Source of the DNA: Cutibacterium acnes
GTDB lineage: Bacteria > Actinomycetota > Actinomycetes > Propionibacteriales > Propionibacteriaceae
NCBI RefSeq assembly: GCF_003030305.1
Contig: NZ_CP023676.1
Coordinates: 1,984,001 to 2,048,000, forward strand
Direction of reading: 5' to 3'
Length of the DNA stretch: 64,000 bases
The notes beneath the pieces were generated by a model. It did not search any database. It was not told where the DNA came from and saw only the letters and a list, made by a program, of their open reading frames with translations. A program made the translations under genes and the position numbers. The first letter of the stretch is position 1; each line of letters starts with the position of its first letter. Shown piece after piece: positions 1 to 9,231 of this stretch.

Positions 1-241
1 TGTCAATGATGTTGATCTGGGTGTCATGCCAGAAGGTGGTGGTCGCGGCGGAGGTAATGGTAATGCCGCGCTCCTGCTCCTGTTCCATCCAGTCCATGGT
101 GGCGGCACCGTCGTGGACCTCACCGATCTTGTAGGACTTGCCGGTGTAGTAAAGGATGCGCTCGGTCGTCGTCGTCTTGCCGGCATCGATGTGGGCCATG
201 ATGCCGATGTTGCGAACCTTGCTCAGGTCAGTTTTGGCCAC
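1..241 (-). CDS. fusA: Elongation factor G, N-terminal part (cut by window edge)
   Basis: Translational GTPase that drives tRNA and mRNA translocation on the ribosome. The 80 visible residues start at a GTG (241-239) and contain the P-loop [12 protein letters not shown], then switch region residues including RGITI. This is the classic EF-G N-terminus. The rest lies outside the window. It is the third gene of the str operon (rpsL-rpsG-fusA), with about 130 nt of hairpin-rich spacer after rpsG. Confidence 0.97.
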   Translation of the reverse strand, partial: MAKTDLSKVRNIGIMAHIDAGKTTTTERILYYTGKSYKIGEVHDGAATMDWMEQEQERGITITSAATTTFWHDTQINIID

Positions 242-341
242 TGTGTTTGACCTCGAATCTTGGAGTAAGTGGTCTTCGTATGATGCTCGACGCAGATGAA
301 CCTGTGGTGAACCGCAGGTTTTCTGGGCTGGACGTGATGGT

Positions 342-366
342 GCCCCCTCCCCGGACGGGAAGGGGG
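342..366 (-). terminator. GC-rich hairpin between rpsG and fusA
   Basis: GCCCCCT pairs with AGGGGGC around a C/G-rich core. A second hairpin (299-320, AACCTGTGGT with ACCGCAGGTT, one mismatch) follows towards fusA. There is no U-run on the minus strand, so it may attenuate or mark an RNA-processing site rather than end transcription of the str operon. Confidence 0.4.
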
Positions 367-373
367 CGAACGA

Positions 374-844
374 TCACCAGCGGTAGTGGGCGAAGGCGCG
401 GTTGGCCTCAGCCATCTTGTGAGTGTCCTCACGGCGCTTCACCGAAGCGCCCAAGCCGTTGGAGGCGTCGAGGATCTCGTTCATGAGGCGCTCAGCCATG
501 GTCTTCTCACGACGCTCGCGGGAGAAATTCACCAGCCAACGCATCGCCAGAGTGGTCTGACGGGCAGGCTTGACCTCGACCGGCACCTGGTAGGTGGCAC
601 CGCCGACGCGACGAGACTTGACCTCCAGCGAGGGCTTGATGTTGTCGAGCGCGCGCTTGAGAGTCTGTACCGGATCAGTGTTGTTCTTGGCCCGGCAACC
701 CTCCAGAGCGGTGTAGACGATGTTCTGGGCGACAGTCTTCTTGCCGTCGAGAAGGATCTTGCTCACAAGCTGGGAAACGAGAGGAGATCCATAGACGGGA
801 TCGACCATCACTGGGCGCTTCGGCGCGGGTCCCTTACGAGGCAT
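374..844 (-). CDS. rpsG: 30S ribosomal protein S7
   Basis: Primary 16S rRNA-binding protein that nucleates assembly of the 30S head and contacts the exit-site tRNA. It is 156 residues, the usual length, and starts [10 protein letters not shown]. The conserved [17 protein letters not shown] helix region and the end AFAHYRW are visible. The ATG lies 3 nt after the rpsL stop, so the two are translationally close. It is the second gene of the str operon. Confidence 0.98.
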
Positions 845-847
845 GAA

Positions 848-1219
848 TCACTTCTCCTTCTTGGCGCCGTAACGGCTACGGGCCTGCTTGCGACCCTTAA
901 CACCCTGGGTGTCGAGGGAGCCGCGGACAATCTTGTAACGCACACCCGGGAGGTCCTTCACACGACCGCCACGCACAAGCACCATGGAGTGCTCCTGGAG
1001 GTTGTGTCCGACACCGGGAATATAGGCCGTGACCTCAATGCCCGACGAGAGGCGCACACGGGCGACCTTTCGCAGCGCCGAGTTCGGCTTCTTCGGCGTC
1101 GTGGTGTACACGCGGGTGCACACGCCACGACGCTGCGGCGAGCCCTTGAGGGCAGGCGTCTTGTTCTTGCTGATCTTGTCAGTGCGGCCCTTGCGGACCA
1201 GCTGCTGGATTGTAGGCAC
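848..1219 (-). CDS. rpsL: 30S ribosomal protein S12
   Basis: Decoding-centre protein of the small subunit, 123 residues. I placed the start at the GTG (1219-1217) giving the family-typical (V)[12 protein letters not shown] longer frame from 1270 adds 17 residues not found in S12. The streptomycin-target lysines are the wild-type residues, in [10 protein letters not shown] (K43 class) and [12 protein letters not shown] (K88 class). First gene of the str operon; a promoter lies at 1429-1457. Confidence 0.97.
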
Positions 1220-1533
1220 CGGCTGGTATCTCTTTCCGTCTGGTGGGTTCGGAATTCCCTGGCTTCGCACTCCGCCATCGCTGCGTCGGGATCACCGCTG
1301 CCCTCGCTGCAGATTGGGAGTGCCGTGCGAACTCCGCACGGGCAAACCTTCTCGCAGCAACTCGAGCGGTCGTGAATCGCCATGCCAGGGCACGCACAAG
1401 CGTCCGGACGAACCGGACATGCCTTAACAGGGTATCCCCCTGCATTGCGAGGGTCAAACCTGACAACGCTACGACAAAGCACGCCAGGGAAACCCCGTAA
1501 GCACCGTCGGGTGAGAAACCACTACCGGTATTC
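1220..1533. other. Intergenic region with str operon leader
   Basis: This 314-nt gap between rpsL and the secreted repeat protein carries the str promoter and a 5' leader of roughly 200 nt. No second gene is supported here. One frame on the minus strand encodes a hydrophobic stretch just downstream of the upstream gene's LPQTG; see the findings. Confidence 0.6.
1429..1457 (-). promoter_or_regulatory. Candidate promoter of the rpsL-rpsG-fusA operon
   Basis: On the minus strand TTGACC (1457-1452) is followed after exactly 17 nt by TACCCT (1434-1429). That is a good housekeeping-sigma match with optimal spacing, placing transcription start about 200 nt upstream of rpsL. Confidence 0.55.
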
Positions 1534-2064
1534 TTAGGCGCCGGTCTGCGGAAGGGACATCGGACGGCCCGCGGGGGCACCCATGCCGCCCGCAGCAAGG
1601 AAGTTCCCCCGACCGTTAGCCCAGCCAGGGAGCGTACCGTTAACCTGAATACTGCCCCTGGCATGGAGCGACGGGAACACGATCGGCGGAATGCTCACCG
1701 CACCACCCTCAATCTTAGGAAGAATAATGGGGCGTCCGCTGATATCGGGCAGGGTGATTGTGCCGCCTTTAATGTCAGGAAGGGTTATCGTCCCACCCTT
1801 GATGGTCGGCAGAATGATAGGACCGGCGCTGATATCGGGAAGATAGATGGTGCCACCGTGGATTTCCGGAGGCACGATACCGTGATGGCGAGGTGACCAG
1901 GTGATTCCGCTTGATGGACGATTAGCCAGACGAGAATGCGCAGTTGCCTTGGACGTCGGCACTGGAATCGGGGCGCTCTCCGCTCGCGCATCTGGGGTCG
2001 TCACCGCGAAAACTGCCATTCCCAGGCACGCCGCGACCGCACCCGCCAGAACTGTTCGCTTCAT
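1534..2064 (-). CDS. Secreted decapeptide-repeat protein ending in LPQTGA
   Basis: Protein of 176 residues, function unknown. The start MKRTVLAGAVAACLG is chosen because GAGGGG lies 8 nt upstream. A signal peptide runs to about residue 30 (TPDARAE). The middle (about residues 65-125) has six imperfect repeats of ten residues built around GGTITLPDI, with hydrophobic and Gly/Pro positions conserved, which suggests a beta-rich rod. The C-terminus is SLPQTGA followed directly by the stop, so the sortase-type motif has no hydrophobic segment or basic tail. It lies downstream of the PT-repeat adhesin, separated by a terminator-like hairpin. Surface attachment is inferred, not shown. Confidence 0.75.
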   Translation of the reverse strand: MKRTVLAGAVAACLGMAVFAVTTPDARAESAPIPVPTSKATAHSRLANRPSSGITWSPRHHGIVPPEIHGGTIYLPDISAGPIILPTIKGGTITLPDIKGGTITLPDISGRPIILPKIEGGAVSIPPIVFPSLHARGSIQVNGTLPGWANGRGNFLAAGGMGAPAGRPMSLPQTGA

Positions 2065-2162
2065 ACCGTCATCCCCTCGCAATACCAATGGTATCCTTAT
2101 GCCTTCGAGTCTACGACATCAGGCGGATGGGCAACAATTCGATGTTGTCTCAGATAGTGAAG

Positions 2163-2188
2163 AACCCCGCGTCCTCAGACGCGGGGTT
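2163..2188 (-). terminator. Hairpin terminator after the PT-repeat adhesin gene
   Basis: A perfect 11-bp stem, AACCCCGCGTC with GACGCGGGGTT, with a 4-nt loop, lies 30-50 nt downstream of the adhesin stop. The U-run is weak on this strand. It probably separates the adhesin transcript from the next gene. Confidence 0.6.
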
Positions 2189-2216
2189 TCACAGACAAGA
2201 AGAGCAACTCAAACTG

Positions 2217-3116
2217 TCAGACACCAGTATGAGGCAGAGTACCTAACCCACCAGCGACACGCACAACACCCTGATCACTTCCATCAGTAACGCCAGTGGC
2301 CGCCGACGTAGTAGCAGCACCCGGAACCGGCTTGACAGTAGCCTCACCGGAAGTCGGGGCCGGGGTCGGGGTAGGAGTCGGCTTCGGGGTAGGAGTCGGA
2401 GTCGGCGTGGGAGTAGGAGTCGGCGTCGGCTTAGGAGTGTCGCCACTCAGCAGGTAACCGGCCCCATGATCCAAATGCACACGAACCGTCCGAGCGGTGT
2501 TTCCATGATCAGTGAACGTCAAAGTGTAATCACCCACGGGAACATTGCCGGGGAAGGTGAAATCAGAGGTCTCGCTGGCCCACTGGTACCAGATCCTCTG
2601 CGAATCCAGCAGATCACCATAATCCTTGGTATCACCATCACGAACCAGCGATGCAGACAGCGTATCGCTAGAGTTAAAGCCCTTAGTGACCATCCGGACA
2701 TACTCGTCGGCCGCCCACTTGGTGGGGTTCATGGTCGCCTTAGTTCTGTAGGACGTGAAAGAGGAACTGCCACTATCCGAAACGCGCTCACCAGAAACAT
2801 TGGCACAGTACGCCCAAATGGTGTACGTGCCCGTGGAGGTCGGAGTGTAACTAACCCGCTGCTGTTCATCCTTCACAGTAGTCCACGTCTCCGGAGGCGC
2901 CGATTCACCCTTAGCGACACCCCATTTAATCTGCGACGCCCCATCCATATCGCACTTGTCAAGCCGGAAGTTGAGTGGCTTATTCACATCAACATGGTCG
3001 GGAGCGTCGATACCAAAATAGTCGGGCAGCGTTGCGTGGGCCGACGCAGCACCAGCGAACGGAGTAAGTGCAAGAGCCAGCCCAGTCAAGCTCGCCCCAA
3101 TGACATGCTTCTTCAC
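2217..3116 (-). CDS. Secreted PT-repeat adhesin-like protein ending in LPHTGV
   Basis: Protein of 299 residues related by layout to the phase-variable proline-threonine-repeat surface antigens and dermatan-sulphate adhesins of C. acnes. The start is the GTG at 3116, which has GAAAGG about 9 nt upstream; ATGs at 3143, 3239 and 3269 are in frame but poorly supported. A signal peptide is followed by AHATLPDYFG and an Ig/beta-rich ectodomain. A PT/PK-rich low-complexity spacer lies at roughly residues 205-245 (DNA about 2350-2440), where the hexamer-type DNA repeat could change length. The protein ends GTLPHTGV and stop, without a membrane anchor. The upstream promoter contains a G14 tract, so expression is probably phase-variable. 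Confidence 0.8.
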   Translation of the reverse strand: MKKHVIGASLTGLALALTPFAGAASAHATLPDYFGIDAPDHVDVNKPLNFRLDKCDMDGASQIKWGVAKGESAPPETWTTVKDEQQRVSYTPTSTGTYTIWAYCANVSGERVSDSGSSSFTSYRTKATMNPTKWAADEYVRMVTKGFNSSDTLSASLVRDGDTKDYGDLLDSQRIWYQWASETSDFTFPGNVPVGDYTLTFTDHGNTARTVRVHLDHGAGYLLSGDTPKPTPTPTPTPTPTPTPKPTPTPTPAPTSGEATVKPVPGAATTSAATGVTDGSDQGVVRVAGGLGTLPHTGV

Positions 3117-3419
3117 GATCGGAAACCTTTCAGTAAGCGCCATACAGCGCCGCAGACATTCTTCTGACAGCCACGGATCGGGCAACTGCGCTAGAAATAC
3201 TGCCCCCCCCCCCCCCGCGATTTTGTCAACATCATTCATAAAATAGGTAGCAGAACACAAATGCCCCACCCCAAAACCCCAACCCCCTCAAACAAACCTG
3301 ACACCACGAACCACAGACAAGCCACACGACACACAGGCCCAGCCACCGCGAACACGGAGACCAGACCTGTCCGTACAGTGGTAGCTTGAGCTAGAAATGG
3401 CTGCGGCTTATGCGCCCGC
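3117..3419. other. Intergenic region upstream of the PT-repeat adhesin
   Basis: This 303-nt gap contains the adhesin's promoter with the homopolymer tract. The remainder (3270-3419), downstream of the next surface protein, is C/A-rich and shows no gene or clear terminator. Confidence 0.5.
3194..3229 (-). promoter_or_regulatory. Promoter with G14 homopolymer in the spacer (phase-variation switch)
   Basis: On the minus strand a perfect TTGACA (3229-3224) is followed by 7 nt, then 14 Gs (3216-3203), then CAGTATTTC. The best -10 candidate is TATTTC (3199-3194), giving a 24-nt spacer; 7 fewer Gs would give the ideal 17. Slippage in this tract should change promoter strength. Homopolymer control of this antigen family is established; assigning ON or OFF to this allele is inference. 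Confidence 0.7.
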
Positions 3420-4943
3420 TCAGATGCCCGTCTGCGGCAAACCAGTGATCGTCAGCTGTGGAGTCCTCGTGGCATCCCGGGAGACCGCACCAGAATCCAT
3501 CGTCGGCATCGGCGTAAACGGCTCAGGAGCTGTCTTCTCATCCACCCTCTTGACAAGCTGGCGAGCACTGACCACCGCAGATGACTGACTACCGCTTCGG
3601 CCACCGACGACCCACGTGTACCTCACCGGCTCAGAGACAACGGCCTTGCCATCAATCACCTTGACCGGAACTCCCCTCAGACGGACCTTCATGGTGTAGG
3701 TACCCGGCTTCCCAAACAACCAGTTAGTGTGGACATGGCCCGGTTTCTTCTGCGAGATGAACTCCCCCGAGGCCAGCACCCATGAGCCAGACGCCAGCGG
3801 GGAACGTAGTTTACCGATCCCCTGCATGAACATGTACACCTTCCCCGGCCCCTTCACATCGACAAACTCGAGGTCAACAGCCCCGAAATCAGGTGCAACG
3901 CCATAGGTGTCCCAGCCCGGGAACAGTACCTCCTGTTGATTGTCGCCATTTTGGGCCAGAAGATACCCCTCGGGCGCGAAGCGGTCGTGCATGCTCTGGG
4001 GTAATTTCCGGTAGGCATTCTCCCCGACGCGCAATGTCACCGCCTCGGGTGCCCGGTAAATGGCCTGGCCACTGCGGTCATCCTTGATGACCATCGACAG
4101 CTTGCGGTTGCGGGCGATACCAGCGAAGACGTCAAGATGACCTTGGGTAATCTCGACCTTAGTGTCATCAATCTTCGGCGTTGCCGCGTCGTGGGGCGCA
4201 CTGGACGGCTCTTCCGACGGATCGCGCAACGGCTCAGCGGAAGGCTCGTCCGAGTCGTCAGAAGCACCAGGCCGCTTGTCGTCGTCGGACTTCAGCACCT
4301 CCCACGACAGGGTGAACGGCTGCGACGAAACTTCCTTCCCGTCAATCTTCTTACCGACAGCAACCCCACTCATGGTGTATTTGCCGGCGCGAGTGAAAAA
4401 CCAGTGGGCATGCTGATGACCCTTAATCGGCAATGAAGCCCCTTTGACAACCTGATATGTGTCACCGGCAAGGAAGGTGCCAAGCTTGCCGTTCTCGTCT
4501 GCCTCAGGTGAATTACCGACGAGGTACATCTTGCCTGGACCCGTGATCGAGGTGAAGTCAACGCGCAATGCGTCGAACCCATTCTTTGTGAAGCCCGGAG
4601 CATTCCAGCCAGGTTCAAACCATTCGGCGGTATTCTCACTGCCGGTGTAGTAGCCCTCAAGAAGTGACTCACTCAGCCCCGTGAGCCTGTACTGCCTGCC
4701 GTACGTGTCCGACTGGATTTGGAATTCGACCTCGTTTGGCTCATACATCCGCGAGTGGAGCCCATTGGCAACCTTGACGACGGGGACACCGCTGTCAGTG
4801 GTGATGTAAAAGGCGTCCGTGTGATTTTTACTCAAGACCACCTTTGCGTCCGTGGCCCATGACATCGGCGCAAACAGCGACGCAATCACGGTCATGAGGA
4901 CGGCTAATAGCACCGGCCTTCGTAGGTTTTTCTTAGTCTGCAT
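3420..4943 (-). CDS. Surface protein with two choice-of-anchor M-type repeats, ending LPQTGI
   Basis: Protein of 507 residues. The start MQTKKNLRRP follows GAAAGAAG at good distance. A signal peptide (to about SWATDA) is followed by two similar halves of about 190 residues, each ending in a histidine-rich signature: GHQHAHWFFTRAGKYTM in the first and GHVHTNWLFGKPGTYTM in the second. These match the actinobacterial surface-anchored repeat (TIGR03769-type, choice-of-anchor M). A Ser/Asp/Glu/Pro-rich linker joins the halves. The protein ends TGLPQTGI and stop. Such proteins often accompany metal-import ABC systems, but none is next to it here. The ligand is unknown. Confidence 0.8.
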   Translation of the reverse strand: MQTKKNLRRPVLLAVLMTVIASLFAPMSWATDAKVVLSKNHTDAFYITTDSGVPVVKVANGLHSRMYEPNEVEFQIQSDTYGRQYRLTGLSESLLEGYYTGSENTAEWFEPGWNAPGFTKNGFDALRVDFTSITGPGKMYLVGNSPEADENGKLGTFLAGDTYQVVKGASLPIKGHQHAHWFFTRAGKYTMSGVAVGKKIDGKEVSSQPFTLSWEVLKSDDDKRPGASDDSDEPSAEPLRDPSEEPSSAPHDAATPKIDDTKVEITQGHLDVFAGIARNRKLSMVIKDDRSGQAIYRAPEAVTLRVGENAYRKLPQSMHDRFAPEGYLLAQNGDNQQEVLFPGWDTYGVAPDFGAVDLEFVDVKGPGKVYMFMQGIGKLRSPLASGSWVLASGEFISQKKPGHVHTNWLFGKPGTYTMKVRLRGVPVKVIDGKAVVSEPVRYTWVVGGRSGSQSSAVVSARQLVKRVDEKTAPEPFTPMPTMDSGAVSRDATRTPQLTITGLPQTGI

Positions 4944-5122
4944 ATCACTTCTTTCCAACGCGACGGGTGGTTCATAGACGGGCAGTCCAGGAGTCACCTA
5001 CGCATATCCCTGGCGAGAGAACCACCATCATGCTACATGATATTGATAGTCTTTCGCATTAATAGCTCAAGCCTCCACCCCACGAAGCTCCAAGGCCCTG
5101 CTTACAACCTCCCGCCTCATGC

Positions 5123-5160
5123 AAAAAGCCTCTCCTCCCTCACATGAGGGAGGAGAGGCT
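5123..5160 (-). terminator. Rho-independent terminator of rpoC
   Basis: A 16-bp perfect inverted repeat (5127-5142 with 5145-5160; AGCCTCTCCTCCCTCA and its complement) is followed on the minus strand by a run of Us (5126-5123). It lies 22 nt beyond the rpoC stop and should end the rpoBC transcript. Confidence 0.9.
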
Positions 5161-5181
5161 CGCAGTCGGCGTTGATAAACC

Positions 5182-8100
5182 TCAGCCCAGATCGCCCAAG
5201 TCCAAGTCATCCAGCGGAACAGCCTCGCCCGATCCCGAACCGAAGTCGTAATCGAACGGGTCATAGTTCATCGTAAACGCAGCAGCCTTGGCCTCCGCAG
5301 TCGGCTCCACCCGCATATTGCGGTAGACCTCCAAACCAGTACCGGCCGGGATGAGCTTACCGAGGATGACGTTCTCCTTAAGACCAACCAAGGTGTCCGT
5401 CTTGCCATTGATCGCGGCATCAGTGAGAACCTTAGTGGTTTCCTGGAAGGAAGCCGCCGACAACCACGACTCGGTAGCCAACGAAGCCTTGGTGATGCCC
5501 ATCAGCACCGGCCGGCCCTCGGCCGGACGACCTCCCTCAGCAACCGCCTTACGGTTAGCAGCCTCGTAAGCACCGCGGTCCACGAGCTCACCTGGCATCA
5601 TCTGGGTGTCACCCGACTCAATGACGGTGATCCGGCGCAACATCTGGCGAATGACAATCTCAATGTGCTTCTCGTGGATACCGGCACCCTGGGTGTTGTA
5701 AACCTTCTGCACCTCCTTGACGAGGTACTCCTGCACCCGACGGACACCGGAAATACGCAACACATCCTGCGGATCGGCGGTGCCACCCATGAGCTGCTCG
5801 CCAGCGGCGACTCGCACACCGTCGCGGATAACGCGGTGGGTACCGTCGAGATCAAACTCGAGACGGGCACGGCGCGGCACGACGTACTCGACGTCGTCCT
5901 CACCGTCGTCACGTACCAATACGAGCTTGCGGCGGTTGTCGGATTCGTCGATACGGATGACACCCGCAGCCTCAGCCAGCGGCGACTTACCCTTCGGGCT
6001 ACGGGCCTCGAAAAGCTCGACGACACGGGGGAGGCCCTGGGTGATGTCGTCACCAGCAACACCACCGGTGTGGAAGGTACGCATCGTCAGCTGGGTTCCG
6101 GGCTCACCAATCGACTGAGCGGCGATAATGCCAACAGCCTCACCGACGTCGACCAGATGACCGGTCGACAACGAACGTCCGTAGCAGCGAGCGCAGCAGC
6201 CCTGGGCAGCAGTGCAAGTAAGCACAGAGCGCACCTTGATCTGCGAGATTCCAGCCGCGATGAGCCGAGAAATCTCCTCATCACCAAGGTCAGAGTTGGC
6301 CTCCACCACAACATTGCCGTTAGCATCGACGGCGTCAGCAGCCAGGCAGCGGGCATACACCGCAGTGTCCAGCCCCTCAACACGCACCAGATTGCCGTTG
6401 CCATCGTCAACAGCAATCGTCTTGGGCATACCGCGGGTAGTGCCGCAATCGTTCTCCCTCACGATAACGTCCTGGGAAACATCGACCAGACGACGAGTCA
6501 GGTAACCCGAGTCCGCGGTGCGCAGAGCGGTATCGGCCTGTCCCTTACGACCACCGTGTGTGGAGATGAAGTACTCCAAAACCGTGAGGCCCTCACGGAA
6601 GTTCGACTTAATCGGGCGAGGAATAATGTCACCCTTCGGGTCAGCCACCAGGCCACGCATAGCGGCAATCTGGCGCATCTGCGTCATACTGCCTCGAGCA
6701 CCCGAATCCACCATCATGTGAATCGGGTTGGTCTGGGTGAAGTTAGCCTCCATGGCGGCGGTCAGCTCGGCAGTGGCCTCGGTCCAGATCTGGATCAGAT
6801 CCTGACGACGCTCCTCCTCGGTCACGGCGCCACGGTCGTACTCACGGTCGACCTTGGCAGCGCGAGTCTCATACCCAGCCAGGATCTCCGGCTTGGTCGG
6901 CGGAGTCTGGACATCACCGATGGAAACGGTCACGCCGGACAAAGAACCCCACTTATACCCGATGTCCTTAAGGTTGTCGAGGACGTGCGCCACTTCGAGC
7001 TGGGTCATGCGCTCGCTGAGGTCATTAACGATCTTGCCGATCTGCTTCTTGCCAACCAAGAAATCAACGTACGGGTAGTCGTCCGGAAGTACCTCGTTAA
7101 ACAGCGCCTGTCCGAGAGTGGTATCGAGGATCACCGAGCCGTCGGCGCGAACCGTCTCGTCGTGCGGCGGCACAATGCCCTTAAGGCGCAGCTTGATCTT
7201 GGCACCAATCTCGAGCTCGCCAAGATCGTGGGCCATAATGGCCTCCGCAAGCGAGGTGAAGGCACGCCCCTCACCCTTGAGACCGTCAAGGGCCATCGTC
7301 AGGTAGTAAGCACCAATGATCATCTCGTGCGAAGGCAGAGCGACCGGGCGACCATCAGCTGGCTTGAGAATGTTGTTCGTCGACAACATGAGGACGCGGG
7401 CCTCAGCCTGGGCCTCAGGGCTCAACGGCAGGTGCACAGCCATCTGGTCACCATCGAAGTCGGCATTGAAGGCCGAGCAAACGAGCGGGTGCAGCTGGAT
7501 AGCTTTACCTTCAATGAGCTGAGGCTCGAAGGCCTGAATACCCAGGCGGTGCAGCGTCGGTGCGCGGTTCAGCAGAACCGGATGCTCCTTAATGACCTCC
7601 TCGAGGACGTCCCACACCACCGGACGTTGACGCTCAACCATGCGCTTAGCAGACTTCACATTCTGAGCGTGCTCAAGGTCAGCCAGACGCTTCATGACGA
7701 AAGGTTTGAACAGCTCCAACGCCATCGTCTTCGGCAAACCACACTGGTGCATCTTGAGCTGCGGACCGACGACAATGACCGAACGGCCGGAGTAGTCGAC
7801 GCGCTTACCAAGCAGATTCTGACGGAAACGGCCCTGCTTGCCCTTAAGCATGTCCGACAGCGATTTCAGCGGGCGGTTACCCGGACCGCTCACCGGACGC
7901 CCACGACGACCGTTATCGAACAGCGAGTCGACAGCCTCCTGGAGCATTCGCTTCTCGTTGTTAACGATGATCTCCGGGGCGCCAAGATCAACCAACCTCT
8001 TGAGGCGGTTGTTTCGGTTAATGACGCGACGGTAAAGGTCGTTGAGGTCCGAGGTGGCGAAGCGGCCACCGTCGAGTTGCACCATCGGGCGCAGGTCCGG

Positions 8101-9063
8101 CGGGATGACCGGCACGCAGTCCAGCACCATAGCCTCCGGCGAGTTACCGGAATCGAGGAAAGCCTGCACCACCTTAAGGCGCTTAAGGGCGCGGGTCTTC
8201 TTCTGGCCGCGACCAGTCTTGATAATCTCGCGCAGCTTCTCAGACTCACTCTTGAGGTCGAAATCGTGCAGACGACGCTTAACCGCCTCGGCACCCATCG
8301 AGCCCTCAAAGTACTTGCCGAAGCGCGACTTCATCTCGCGGTAGAGAATCTCGTCACCCTCAAGGTCCTGAACCTTGAGGTTCTTGAAGCGATCCCACAC
8401 CGCGTCCAGACGATCAATCTGGCGCTGAGCGCGGGTTTCAATATGCTTGAGCTCCTTCTCGGCACCGTCCTTGACCTTGCGCCGCACGTCAGCCTTGGCA
8501 CCGTCGGCCTCGAGCTGAGCCATGTCTTCCTCAAGCTTGACCCGGCGGGCCTCCAGCTCGGAATCACGACGCTGCTCCAGCCGCGACCGCTCGGTCTGCA
8601 CCTTGGCCTCCAGCGACGGAAGGTCACGGTGGCGAGCCTCATCGTCGACGGCGGTGATCATATAGGCCGCGAAGTAAATGACCTTCTCGAGGTCCTTCGG
8701 AGCGATATCGAGCAAGTACCCCAGACGGGAGGGAACCCCCTTGAAATACCAGATATGGGTCACCGGGGCAACCAGCTCAATATGTCCCATACGCTCACGA
8801 CGCACGTTGGAGCGGGTCACCTCGACGCCGCAGCGCTCACAGATGATGCCCTTGAAGCGGACGCGCTTGTACTTGCCGCAGTAGCACTCCCAGTCCCGGG
8901 TCGGTCCGAAGATCTTCTCGCAGAACAGGCCGTCACGCTCGGGTTTGAGGGTGCGGTAGTTAATGGTCTCGGGCTTCTTGACCTCGCCGTGGCTCCACGC
9001 ACGGATCTGGTCGGCCGTGGCCAGGCCGATCTGCAACCGGTCGTAGTAGTTGGTGTCCAGCAC
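5182..9063 (-). CDS. rpoC: DNA-directed RNA polymerase subunit beta'
   Basis: Catalytic large subunit of RNA polymerase, 1293 residues, normal for Actinobacteria. It starts at a GTG (9063) preceded by a GGGGGAAAGAGAA purine tract. Visible are the N-terminal zinc finger (CYCG and CERCG), the clamp, the absolutely conserved NADFDGD that binds the catalytic magnesium, the C-terminal CARCYGR zinc site, and the trigger-loop/bridge region around the [16 protein letters not shown] motif. It follows rpoB by about 168 nt. Confidence 0.98.
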   Translation of the reverse strand: MLDTNYYDRLQIGLATADQIRAWSHGEVKKPETINYRTLKPERDGLFCEKIFGPTRDWECYCGKYKRVRFKGIICERCGVEVTRSNVRRERMGHIELVAPVTHIWYFKGVPSRLGYLLDIAPKDLEKVIYFAAYMITAVDDEARHRDLPSLEAKVQTERSRLEQRRDSELEARRVKLEEDMAQLEADGAKADVRRKVKDGAEKELKHIETRAQRQIDRLDAVWDRFKNLKVQDLEGDEILYREMKSRFGKYFEGSMGAEAVKRRLHDFDLKSESEKLREIIKTGRGQKKTRALKRLKVVQAFLDSGNSPEAMVLDCVPVIPPDLRPMVQLDGGRFATSDLNDLYRRVINRNNRLKRLVDLGAPEIIVNNEKRMLQEAVDSLFDNGRRGRPVSGPGNRPLKSLSDMLKGKQGRFRQNLLGKRVDYSGRSVIVVGPQLKMHQCGLPKTMALELFKPFVMKRLADLEHAQNVKSAKRMVERQRPVVWDVLEEVIKEHPVLLNRAPTLHRLGIQAFEPQLIEGKAIQLHPLVCSAFNADFDGDQMAVHLPLSPEAQAEARVLMLSTNNILKPADGRPVALPSHEMIIGAYYLTMALDGLKGEGRAFTSLAEAIMAHDLGELEIGAKIKLRLKGIVPPHDETVRADGSVILDTTLGQALFNEVLPDDYPYVDFLVGKKQIGKIVNDLSERMTQLEVAHVLDNLKDIGYKWGSLSGVTVSIGDVQTPPTKPEILAGYETRAAKVDREYDRGAVTEEERRQDLIQIWTEATAELTAAMEANFTQTNPIHMMVDSGARGSMTQMRQIAAMRGLVADPKGDIIPRPIKSNFREGLTVLEYFISTHGGRKGQADTALRTADSGYLTRRLVDVSQDVIVRENDCGTTRGMPKTIAVDDGNGNLVRVEGLDTAVYARCLAADAVDANGNVVVEANSDLGDEEISRLIAAGISQIKVRSVLTCTAAQGCCARCYGRSLSTGHLVDVGEAVGIIAAQSIGEPGTQLTMRTFHTGGVAGDDITQGLPRVVELFEARSPKGKSPLAEAAGVIRIDESDNRRKLVLVRDDGEDDVEYVVPRRARLEFDLDGTHRVIRDGVRVAAGEQLMGGTADPQDVLRISGVRRVQEYLVKEVQKVYNTQGAGIHEKHIEIVIRQMLRRITVIESGDTQMMPGELVDRGAYEAANRKAVAEGGRPAEGRPVLMGITKASLATESWLSAASFQETTKVLTDAAINGKTDTLVGLKENVILGKLIPAGTGLEVYRNMRVEPTAEAKAAAFTMNYDPFDYDFGSGSGEAVPLDDLDLGDLG

Positions 9064-9193
9064 GATTGTTCTCTTTCCCCCACTCTGGTGGGTGGTAGCC
9101 CCTCCTCGTCAGGAAGGGTTCCAGTCGGGGTGTCTGTGTGAGTCGGGTTGTCCGGGCCCGTCCCCACCCCCGTCAAACGGACTGTGTTCAGGG

Positions 9194-9220
9194 GTCGGGG
9201 GCAACGCCGTCACCCCCGAC
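9194..9220 (-). other. Hairpin in the rpoB-rpoC spacer
   Basis: GTCGGGGG pairs with CCCCCGAC around an 11-nt loop, just beyond the rpoB stop. It has no U-run. It may set the relative amounts of rpoB and rpoC or be a processing site, but could be incidental. Confidence 0.35.
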
Positions 9221-9231
9221 ATATGGGCAGG

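Noticed and set aside
2340..2450. PT-rich repeat as a possible CRISPR or satellite array
   Set aside because: It is a coding low-complexity spacer in the adhesin; repeat units are short and there are no unique spacers.
5665..9141. Very long plus-strand open frame opposite rpoC
   Set aside because: It is the high-GC shadow of rpoC: no domain is recognisable, it has no ribosome site, and the opposite strand is an unmistakable RpoC.
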